A program made the position numbers and the translations under genes. From positions 3,494,501 through 3,558,500 of the forward strand of contig NC_085132.1 of the NCBI RefSeq assembly GCF_030269925.1: a stretch of DNA of 64,000 bases, written 5' to 3'. The stretch comes from Bombyx mori (lineage: Eukaryota > Arthropoda > Insecta > Lepidoptera > Bombycidae). Below, piece after piece: positions 22,253 through 31,600 of this stretch. Position 1 is the first letter of the stretch; each line of letters starts with the position of its first letter. Under the pieces are notes generated by a model that searched no databases, had not been told where the DNA came from, and saw only the letters and a list, made by a program, of their open reading frames with translations.

Positions 22253-24461
22253 TTATTTTACGCGCCAAAATGCTGACCACGGATGTATCCATACAGTCCA
22301 TAAAGACTGGATCTCGGATGCATACTTTGTGTTGTAGTTTTCACTAAAGTCACTATGTACAATGCATTCTTCTGTAGTTACATTTTCTTTTAACTGTTTT
22401 ATGTGATTATATTGTCCTGTAATATTTCCATAGTGGCGCACGTTTTTTTTATTTATTTTTTATTGCTTAGATGGGTGGACGAGCTCACAGCCCACCTGGT
22501 GTTAAGTGGTTACTGGAGCCCATATACATCTACAACGTAAATGCGCCACCCACGTTGAGATATAAGTTCTAAGGTCTCAGTAAAGTTACAACGGCTACCC
22601 CACCCTTCGAACCGAAACGCATTACTGCTTCACGGCGGAAATAGGCGGGGTGGTGGTACCTACCCGTGAGGACTCCCAAGAGGTCCTACCACCAGTGATT
22701 ACGCAAATTATAATTTTGCGGGTTTGATTTTTATTACACGATGTTATTCCTTCACCGTGGAAGTCAATCGTGAACATTTGTCGAGTACGTATTTCATTAG
22801 AAAAATTGGTACCCGCCTGCGGGATTCGAACACCGGTGCATCGCTACACACGAATGCACCGGACGTCTTATCCTTTAGGCCACGACGACTTCTAAGGTTC
22901 TGTAAGGTTCTAATAGTTTATGAAACTGTTCAATTATGTTTCTGGGAAACTCTACGACTTTCTCTTTAATTGTTTGAAGAGTAGATTTTTCTTGGCTATC
23001 TTTGAAGTAAGTTTTTTTTACCTTTTTCCAAGTCCAGTCTCTTTAGAGTTATCAAATTCCTTAAAAGTTATTTGTTTATCTTTGCACAGTACACAATTTC
23101 TGGACAAACAATCACCATTTCTGCTATCGCAACACAAATATTGTAGGATTTGGGTAGTGGATTTCTCTTCAATAAGATTAGTTTTTTCGTAAAGCTGTTA
23201 CCACCAGTTCCATGTTCTCATGAACCTTACATAAGCAGGTGTCTCGAATATTCACGGTTGGTATGCGAATCCAAAATGGTCGGAGCTTACAAAAACTGCT
23301 ATAGCTTATCTTGTATTGAGAAGTGGCAATGTACTTTTTGTGTAAATTTTTTAAAGAGTCTGTGAGATATCGTTTCTGTTTTTTTATTTTTCCTTTTGAT
23401 ACAAATTCGTTTTTTCCTGGACAAATCCTGCTATTTTCGTCTTCTTCTAAAAAAATTATAATGTCTTCTTTGGCTTTACTACAAATCGACTCAAAGTGTA
23501 ATTTCTTATTTTCAGACACGTCTATCTCTTGTATTTTTTGTTCATGTTGGTTGTGTGCATTTTTGAACTTTCTAAATCTACGCCATCGCTGTAACAACTT
23601 CTTATAGTTCTCATTCATTCTTTTAAGATCTCGAATTTGTTGGTCTTTGATTCGTAGCTCTGCGTGGTATCGGTATTTATATTTGCGTAAGAGATGCTTC
23701 CAGGGAGATTTCTTCTTCGCAGATATTTTTTGTTGAGCAGTTTGTACACATTTTGGGTTTTCAATGTGAATAGGTATACCAGTAATTGCGGTATTGCTTT
23801 GTGGACTGAGTGATCTGGGTGAGTCAGATATGGAACTTGTTGGACTATATACCTGAAGAAATCTTTTTGAATCAGGTTTTGGAGATATTGGGGACCGTAG
23901 TTGTAAAGAAATCGCTGAATCTGGTTCAGGAGTTATTGAGGAACACATCGTAGATGACCTTGATAAATTGAATACTGTAGCGTTTGTAGAAAGCACTCTG
24001 GACTTTCGTGAAACCGATTTATAATTCTTTGGGGAACGCACCCAGTGAGATCTTATCGGGACTGATGCTGGTGTTGGCGGTGAAGGCGATTTTATCGGCC
24101 TAGATGGACTTGAGATTTCTTCTTCTCTCTTTGGAGTCAAACTAAAAGGGTCGCTCATAATAATATTTTCATTGCTAACTACATCAGCAATTTCTTTTTC
24201 TGTCTGTTCTTTTAATTTCTTTTTGTAGTACGATTTTTTTGAGCTTTCTCTACTCTTTTTTCTTTGATTTTTTTGTTCTCTAGGCGTTAAATTGCTAACT
24301 GAAAGAATCTTACCTTCTCTCTTTCTTTTTAAATAGGATTCTTGCATTTTAACTCGCCATAAAGCATACTTTTCTGGATCTTTCCGTATGTTTTCCATCC
24401 TAATACGTTCTGCAATTTTCTTCTTCTCTCTTTTTTCTTCCTTAGATAGTACTGGTGGCAT
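22253..24461 (-). pseudogene. Broken transposase-like gene (DFSENY family), split by a Bm1 SINE
   Basis: An open frame on the minus strand from the ATG at 24461 to a stop near 23178 encodes a basic, Lys/Arg-rich N-terminus (MPPVLSKEEKREKKKIAERI; DPEKYALWRVKMQESYLKRK), a Ser/Pro-rich spacer (~residues 100-260), a coiled-coil-like stretch and a C-terminal block RPFWIRIPTVNIRDTCLCK. A one-base frameshift near 23178 breaks it. Coding resumes (NLIEEKST..., LCCDSRNGDCLSRNCVLCK, a Cys-rich motif), shifts again at a T8 run near 23011, and is cut at 22889 by a Bm1 SINE. Beyond the SINE, 22441-22253 carries VHSDFSENYNTKYASEIQS in an open frame that fits the same protein. A splice acceptor (ATATTACAG) just before the ATG suggests a spliced leader. 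I remember this layout from multicopy insect proteins, but the superfamily is not certain. The acidic DFSENY could be part of an RNase H-like catalytic core (inference). Confidence 0.7.
22443..22889 (-). mobile_element. Bm1 SINE, full-length (long form)
   Basis: Full copy on the minus strand. The T-run and ATTGCTTAGATGGGTGG at the low end are the reversed tail, and GGCCACGACGA at the high end is the reversed tRNA-like head. It is inserted inside the transposase-like pseudogene. Confidence 0.9.
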
Positions 24462-24611
24462 TTTTGTGTACTGTAATATAAAAACGAAGATTACAAATTT
24501 ATTAATAATTATACCTAAAAATGCCTTTAAATAAGACTGTCTCAATTTTGACAACATGCAGGCATTTGCCACTACAGTAGTTAGATAAACAAATATTACA
24601 CTGTTTGACAC

Positions 24612-25600
24612 ATGCCTGAAATTTCAATATTTTAAGGGATTTCAAGTTACAGATAATTACTAGAAAAGTGGTATAAATACCTTATTATTGACTTGACGTT
24701 TCAACTCAATTATGAATAATCAATATTTCACTACATAAACAAGGTGGGTAAAAAATTGTAAGAAGAAAATTCTTGAGCGGGAATCGAACCCACGACTTAT
24801 CACGTTACGTTTTAACGGTCTTAAAAGTTAATGTTACAGTATTACCCTGTTCGTCTAAGCAGTAGTTTGAGCCTATCAACTACCGCTAAAATTAATACTT
24901 AAGTAAGTAGGTAGTTTCATTAACCACTCGTTATTGTTTTATTTATGTTTTTACTAATTTTATTTTTAAACTGTCATTTAAATGAAGTTTTTTTTTTCAT
25001 TGTTTACCCTATAATTTATTACCTAGACGAACGGAGTTTAATACCAATATATTAGTTTTAATTTCAGGTATAGTCTAATTATAGAAAATTTAGTCATCGA
25101 TAGATATGAAACCCCTTTGACGGTATTAGGACTGCTGCGAAATTTACAGCTACTGTTTTTAGACATGTAAATAACATTAGGTTCATACGAAATGACTTGT
25201 TACAGGCGTAACGTGCCGCCAATGTAACGTTTCATTAACAATATGTGTGACATTCTGATTAATATGGTATTTTTAACATATGAATCAGATACATATCAAT
25301 TAGAATTTTGCCCATTAACATAGATAAATCATCACACGTATGCAATTAAGGATTGTTATTTATACATAGGTTTCTGTTCCCCAATGGCATTATATTTCCC
25401 GTAGATTCAAGTTTGAAAACCATTTACCTTAATTATAAAAACGAACATACTAATCAGAAACATAGGTGTACCAAGGCTATATGAATCAGATATTTACCTT
25501 TATATCTCCTCGACGACACGAACCAGCCACACGTCACGTCGCGACCACGTCAGCCGAGCACTACCGCCAACGCGGGGAGGGGTCGCCTGATGTTTTGTAT
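24612..25600. other. Spacer between two mobile elements
   Basis: No gene is recognised. The sequence 24778-24797 (GGGAATCGAACCCACGAC) resembles a reversed tRNA T-arm, but no tRNA can be folded around it. A GC-rich stretch at 25505-25590 precedes the long-TIR element. Confidence 0.4.
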
Positions 25601-25608
25601 TTATAGCC

Positions 25609-26107
25609 CAAGAGCCCACGACAGCCAGACCTTCGTTATTTTATAAAAGCTGAAAGTTTCTCTGTGTATGTCTCCAACACAGGTAAGAACGACCCGCGAT
25701 TATAGAGTTTCGATTGTGGTTACTTGGGCAGGTAACAGGCAGTAAAGGTATATAAAATAGTACCTTAAATTCGTTAAAGTATAAAGGTTTTTTTTTAATA
25801 TTTACTCCAGAATATCTTTAGAAATCACGATATCCGTTGCCGGACACTTTTTCCAGTTGTTACCCCCTGCCAGACACCCCTAAACTTTAATAAATTTTAA
25901 TTATACTTTCGTTATACTATAAAAGCTAAATTTTATATATGTTACTTAGGGACTTATAAAAATATGTTACCCCAATAGCCGGACAGTTTTAATGGTTCTT
26001 ACATCTTGCCAGACACATTGAAAGCCCGCTGTAGGTGCGAGCGCGAGGTAGCAACTGTTCAAGCGGGTGTGAGCGAGATAGAGTGCTTAGTCTATTGTGA
26101 TCTTTTA
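25609..26107 (+). repeat. Left arm of long terminal inverted repeat
   Basis: About 499 bp, near-identical in inverted orientation to 27633-28135. Confidence 0.85.
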
Positions 26108-26262
26108 AGATATCCAATAAAAAAATTATTTTATTACGTTCATAGCAATATTATAGAAAATAAAAAATGTTATTTTAATATTATAAAGTACAAACAAAAT
26201 ATTACATGTCAAAGAAAAATATTTAATCGTTCTTATAATATTCCTCATTGTCGTCGATATTG

Positions 26263-26306
26263 AACTGATGAATAAGGCGATATCAATATCGCCTTATTCA
26301 TCAGTT
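26263..26306. repeat. Perfect 44-bp palindrome (21-bp stem, 2-nt loop)
   Basis: The left half AACTGATGAATAAGGCGATA+T and the right half are exact reverse complements around a CA centre. It lies just inside the left arm of the long-TIR element. Confidence 0.9.
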
Positions 26307-26394
26307 TCTGTAAAAAATTAAGAAAAATTATACAATTTGAATAATAAAAAAAATATGTACAATAATTTGTCATAATAATTACATACCTGATTGA

Positions 26395-26885
26395 GTTTTG
26401 AGCGAATCCCTAACATAACTCGGTAGTAGATCTTGGTGTTTGTCATCTTTCAATACCCTGCCATCATTATCCGGTTCCATATGAGGTTGGATTTTTTAGA
26501 TGAGCATTATTCCAAATGGTATATACAGAATTTGATCGCAAAAATTGCTGCAATAGCTCGCTTTTACAAGGTGGTAGATTGCTAACGTCAAAATTTCGCA
26601 ATTTCTTTCGGTCAAAAGCTTCGTTTACATTAGAGACTGTATAGGAGTCGATGAATAATTGAAGTCGAGCAGCATCAATATCAATTACATTACGGACATT
26701 GTAAGCATTGCATATAGACCTCTATTATAGATGTTTTGTTGTTGATCTAAATTTTCAATTGATTCGCTGTTACGGAAATTTTTGAAAGCTTCCTGGTACT
26801 CTGGATATTTTTTAAATGTTTTGTATGGTTTTAATTTTCCTTTCCTGAAGAACGCAGGATAAAGCCTTTTTTTATGATTGAAAGA
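26395..26885 (-). pseudogene. Fragment of an uncharacterised multicopy insect gene
   Basis: On the minus strand the segment reads in broken frames: RLYPAFFRKGKLKPYKTF, YPEYQEAFKNFRNSESIENL, IYNRGLYAMLTMSV, then after a stop or frameshift ARLQLFIDSYTVSN, FDRKKLRNFDVSNLPPCKSE and LLQQFLRSNSVYTIWNNAHL, and finally a piece with LLPSYVRDSLKTQS before a GT donor-like site. The PPCKSEL.QQFLR block is one I associate with repeated, possibly transposon-borne insect genes, without a firm family name. Stops and shifts make it a relic inside the long-TIR element. Confidence 0.55.
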
Positions 26886-26889
26886 TTAC

Positions 26890-27365
26890 TGGTGGTCCGG
26901 AGGCCTTTCCAGCTTCACCAGGACAGGTGGGCGAGCAAAGGCTCAGCCAGGAGGGGTGGGATTTGCTAACAACTGCCCGAGCGCCTCCGAAGGAGACCTA
27001 ACAACTCAAGAGCAATTGCTTCGCGAATGAATCTACTACCGGATCGGAATCGCGACCCACTGAGAAGATCCGGCGAGAAACTCAGCGGGCTGATGCATGG
27101 GTTAGGTTGCACGGCGAACTCTTTGTCGAGTTCGACGAGTACGGTTACCGGGGTCCCTAAGCCTGCTCCTAGTGTTAGAGCTGAAGGCGTCTAATGCAAA
27201 GGTTATTGGATCTGATGGATCCGTAAGGACGTGTCTAGGGCGTCGACGGTGACTGACTCCTGCATGATCAGGATTCGGGGAGTAGTCAGCGGCGGCAACG
27301 ATAAGGCGATTATCATGACGCATAGCCTTATCGAAGTAACGTTCCGACACTGACTTCATGTGTTT
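26890..27365 (-). mobile_element. Family B LINE-like repeat, antisense copy
   Basis: Read on the minus strand, it encodes LIVAAADYSPNPDHAG and LDAFSSNTRSR-like text, homologous to the plus-strand copy at 61620-62095 (LILAADNYLPEPADAA, LLDASSSNT). It is followed by the shared TCTTGAGTTGTTAGG and CTGGAAAGGCCTC tracts. On the plus strand CTCAGCGGGC and the ACTGAGAAGATCC tract are also visible. It joins a LINE endonuclease relic at 27390-27615. Confidence 0.7.
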
Positions 27366-27389
27366 GCGGATCGATTCGAGGCCCGATAT

Positions 27390-27615
27390 TTATCGGCGAT
27401 GCGCGATATTTAGCGGGTAGTGAGTCGGGGTTAGCGGAGCGATGATATCGAAGGCGAGATCATCGACTAACGCGTCGAGCCGCCTGCCATTAGGGGTTGT
27501 GGTGTGTGAGTTCCACCTGATGTGTTTACAATTTAGGTCGCCCGCCAGAATGACAGAGCTTCCCATGCCGAGTAGCGCCTCGATATCACTGCTTAGAACG
27601 GATAAATCCTATAAA
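27390..27615 (-). pseudogene. LINE endonuclease fragment (Jockey-like)
   Basis: The minus-strand reading gives SSVILAGDLNCKHIRWNSH, NGRRLDALVDDLAFDIIAP and LTPTHYPLNIAHR. GDLNCKH...WNS is the AP-endonuclease motif of Jockey-clade non-LTR retrotransposons. Only this part of the endonuclease remains; it abuts family B sequence, suggesting B derives from an internally deleted LINE. Confidence 0.7.
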
Positions 27616-27632
27616 CGACAGCTGATATGCAG

Positions 27633-28135
27633 TAAAAGATCACAATAGACTGAGCACTCTATCTCGCTCACACCCGCTTGAACAGTTGCTACCTCGCGCT
27701 CGCACCTACAGCGGGCTCTCAATGTGTCTGGCAAGATGTAAGAACCATTAAAACTGTCCGGCTATTGGGGTAACATATTTTTATAAGTCCCTAAGTAACA
27801 TATATAAAATTTAGCTTTTATAGTATAACGAAAGTAGAATTAAAATTTATTAAGGTTTAGGGGTGTCTGGCAGGGGGTAACAACTGGAAAAAGTGTCCGG
27901 CAACGGATATCGTGATTTCTAAAGATATTCTGGAGTAAATATTAAAAAAAAAAAACCTTTATACTTTCAACGAATTTAAGGTACTATTTTATATACCTTT
28001 ACTGCCTGTTACCTGCCCAAGTAACCACAATCGAAACTCTATAATCGCGGGTCGTTCTTACCTGTGTTGGAGACATACACAGAGAAACTTTCAGCTTTTA
28101 TAAAATAACGAAGGTCTGGCTGTCGCGGGCTCTTG
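27633..28135 (-). repeat. Right arm of long terminal inverted repeat
   Basis: About 503 bp, the inverted partner of 25609-26107; it differs by scattered substitutions and a slightly longer A-run near 27947. Confidence 0.85.
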
Positions 28136-28140
28136 CTCTA

Positions 28141-28412
28141 TTAGCTCGTTCGAGTGAAACGCGTGAATATGAATCAGACTTTTGTGCCGGACACTCATTA
28201 TTTTTTATTTATAAATAAACAATCGTAATTATTAGTACCATTTTTTTGGTGTAAAGAAACAACTAATATTATTTCGTAATAATTATAATTCACATCAATT
28301 TATGAATAAGAAATAATGTTATTGTTACTAATGTTCAAGAAACTGGGTTACGGACACACCATATTAGTCACAAGAACTGCTTTTAAATATGTTTTTGAAA
28401 TATTTAAATAAA
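28141..28412. other. Spacer between long-TIR element and LTR retrotransposon
   Basis: AT-rich sequence of 272 bp with no gene recognised. It ends with the GAGT target duplication of the retrotransposon at 28413-28416. Confidence 0.5.
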
Positions 28413-28416
28413 GAGT

Positions 28417-28682
28417 TATAGTGAGGGGTAGATCTCAGGGGGTATTTAAAACTATGGGTTAGTCACCAGTATCGAACTTCGAATTTTAATCTTCCTTTAA
28501 CACAAACAATTTTCAATTTTATACAATAAATACATTTAGACGCGGGCGCACGCTATTCACACTCTAAACGGAAGCGCCCGGAACATAGATTATACACTGT
28601 TGAAAAGATTGACATAGATGCTAACTATGTATAGCGAGCGGGCATACGGCCGCGAGAGTGACGTACCGGTCGGTTTGCTACA
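28417..28682 (-). repeat. 3' LTR of the Gypsy element (266 bp)
   Basis: On the minus strand it starts TGTAGCAAACCGACCGG and ends CCCCTCACTATA. The gag-pol ORF overlaps its first ~58 bp. Confidence 0.93.
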
Positions 28683-31600
28683 TACTCCCCCTCTAGTCCT
28701 GGAGGACGCCCTCGCTCCTGGACTAGCATCTCATTACTACTGGGCTGAGGGACAGGCGCAAGACCAACCATACCACCAGCTGCGGGAGAAAGACGTGGAG
28801 CTTCAGCACATGGTTCAGCATGCCGTGTCGTCATATGCCCTGGAACTCGAGAATCTGTTTTAACATTATTTGGGGGACGACCACGTTTCTTTTTAGGCAT
28901 CACCGGCCGCGGAAGAGCATCACTCTGATTCTCACGGTATAGAGTGAGATCGTTCACATGATATTTCCCTAAAACTTCATCAGGTTTGTCAACATGCGCG
29001 ACGTGGTAAGTAGTAGGGCTGACCTTTTTAACGATGCGATACGGACCATCGCGTTTTGGAACAAACTTAGAAGTAAGGCCTTTAGCGCTCTTACTGAGGA
29101 CGTGTGATTTGATGAGAACCATGTCACCTTCGTTGAATGTTTCAATGGGCCGTCTCGAACGATCAGCATACCCTTTAGCTTTATCTTGGAGCGTCTCTAC
29201 ACGTTCGCGCACCGCTGAAAAGGAGTTAACAAATTTCCTGAGATAGGGAGTTATTTGGGGAACAAAGTTATCTTTGTCTAGAACAGCACGAAGGTCATGG
29301 GCGACTTCTGTGGGGGACCTCATCTCTCTGCCAAATGACAAGTAAGCAGGTGACATACCTGTGGTGCGACATTTAGCGTTATTAAGAGCGAACCGAATCA
29401 CTGGTAACATGTTTGGCCAGGAAGTGTGGTCACATTCCACGAGTTGTGCTAATAAAGTCTTAAGATCTCTGTTTTTACGTTCGGCGGGGTTTGCTTCTGG
29501 GTGATAGAGAGGGATAAGGTTTTGCTTTATCCCCAGGATGGACATGCATTGACGCATGACTGCCGAAATAAATTGTACGCCATTATCAGAAACTAGTCGG
29601 CGTGGAAGACCAAACCTCATAAAATACTCCTCTATGAGGACATGTGCACACGCCTCAGCAGTAGCTTCCTTCAATGGGAAAAGTTCTGTCCACCTCGTAG
29701 CAGTATCTTCTATAAGCAAGATCCAACGCTCCCCCTGTTTTCCAGGTGGTAACGGGCCGAAAAGATCAACTGCCAAGACCTCGTTGCGCTGGTTCATCAC
29801 CGGCGTCTGCAATAGACCTGGAGGCTTGGTATTAGCAGCCTTATAGCGTTGACAATGGATACATGCCTTTACATAGTCGGTTATGATTCTTCTCATTCCT
29901 GTGAAGTAGAACAGACGTGAGACTTGTTGGTAAGTCCGGTCAATTCCTGCATGTCCAGCGGTAGGGGCATCGTGAAGCTCTTTGAGAATGTCGGTCACTT
30001 GATGGGCAGGAATGACTAATTGTGGAGCCTCGGCATCAGAATCCGGATTAAGTCGATATAAAACACCTTGTTCCATTAGAAATCCTCTTTCTGACCATCT
30101 TTTAGCAGCAAGTTCATCCACTCCTTCCAGTTCTGTGACGATCTTCTGTATTTCCGGATCAGTCAACTGGTCTTGACGTAACTGGGTAGGTGACTTGGTG
30201 GGCAGGTCGCAAATGACAGAACAGATGCCGCAGTTATTTTGTGTTTCGTTGGAACAGATCGGTCTACTTAACGTGTCAGCGACAACGTTAGCTTTTCCTG
30301 GGGTGTACTCGAATCTGATGTCAAATTCTTGGAGTTTAAGCGCCCAACGGACCAACCTACCAGCAGGAGACTTTAAAGAAAGCAACCAACGCAAGGGTTG
30401 GTGGTCACTGCCTATAATAATTGGTTGGCCGTCGAGGTATGGCCTGAAACGCTCCACGGCCCAGACTACAGCAAGCGCTTCCCGTTCTGTAGTAGAGTAG
30501 TTGCGCTCCGCTGCGGTGAGTAGGCGGCTAGCATACTCGATAGGCCTTTCGTCCTTGCCTTCCCTTTGAGCTAAAACTGCGCCAAGTGCATAGTTGCTCG
30601 CGTCGGTACGCAGTACTAAGGGTTGTTTAAAATTCGCTTGAACAAGTACGGGCGCCGTGGTCAGCAGACGCTTCAATTCTTTGAATGCCTGTGTTTGTTC
30701 AGGTCCCCAGATCCATGTGTAATTCTTCTTGGTCAGTCGAGTAAGCGGTTCTGCTATCTTTGAAAAGTTTGGAATAAACTTCCTGAACCAAGAGCATGTT
30801 TGGAGAAAAGTTCTTAAATGTTTTAGGTTAGATGGTTCCAGCATATTAAGGACAGCACTGACCTTCTCAGGGTCAGGAGACACACCGTCTGGAGTGATGA
30901 CGTGGCCCAGATAACGGACCCTTTCTTTGGCAAAAGTGCACTTCTCTCTGTTTACGTGAAGTTTAAATTCAGACAAACGTCCAAAAACAGCTTCCAGATC
31001 TTGTAGGTGTTGCTGGAATCCTTCTGAAATAATTAACAAATCGTCTAGATAAGCAAGTACTGTAACATCCTTCAAAGCAGCACAGGAGCGTAGACGATCA
31101 ATAAGCCTTTGGAAAGTCGCCGGCGCATTCTTCAAGCCGAACGGCATTCTTTTAAAACGGTAAGTGCCTAGGGGGCAGACAAAAGCTGTTTTGTCTCTGT
31201 CTGCTTCTCGGACCATAACTTGCCAATATGAAGAACGAAGGTCTATTGTGGTCATGTAACAATTCTTCTTCGTACTCTGGAGAAGATCATCAATGCGTGG
31301 GAGTGGGTAAGTATCCGATTTGGTTACTTCATTTAAGCGCCTGTAATCCACGCAGAATCTTACATTACCATTGGACTTCGGTATCATCAATGCAGGAGAG
31401 CACCAGGCGGATTCGCACTCTTCAATGATGTCATCTGCCAGCATCTTCTCTATTTCATTCTTCATCGTCTCCTTCTTGGAAGGGTTAAGGCGATAGGGCG
31501 GCACAGCTATCGGGGGGTGATCTCCGGTGTCTATGCAATGTTCTATGAATGGTGTCGGACCTCCCCCTGCTGTAAAAATACTTTCATGCCGAATAAGGAA

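Larger units (their letters stand above)
25604..28140. mobile_element. DNA element with ~500-bp terminal inverted repeats
   Basis: The two ends match as inverted repeats: 25609-26107 reads as the reverse complement of 27633-28135 with few differences. Examples are CAAGAGCCCACGACAGCC against its mirror CAAGAGCCCGCGACAGCC, and AGAGTGCTTAGTCTATTGTG against AGAGTGCTCAGTCTATTGTG. A candidate target duplication TTA stands at 25601-25603 and 28141-28143. The arms carry the text TGTCTGGCAAGATGTAAGAA and GCCGGACACTTTTTCCAG. The interior holds a perfect palindrome, a broken gene fragment and LINE relics, none of which looks like a working transposase for this element, so it is probably non-autonomous. 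The superfamily is undetermined; a TTA duplication is compatible with PIF/Harbinger. Confidence 0.75.

Noticed and set aside
24778..24850. Possible tRNA (GGGAATCGAACCCACGAC)
   Set aside because: Only a T-arm-like word; no anticodon arm or acceptor stem.
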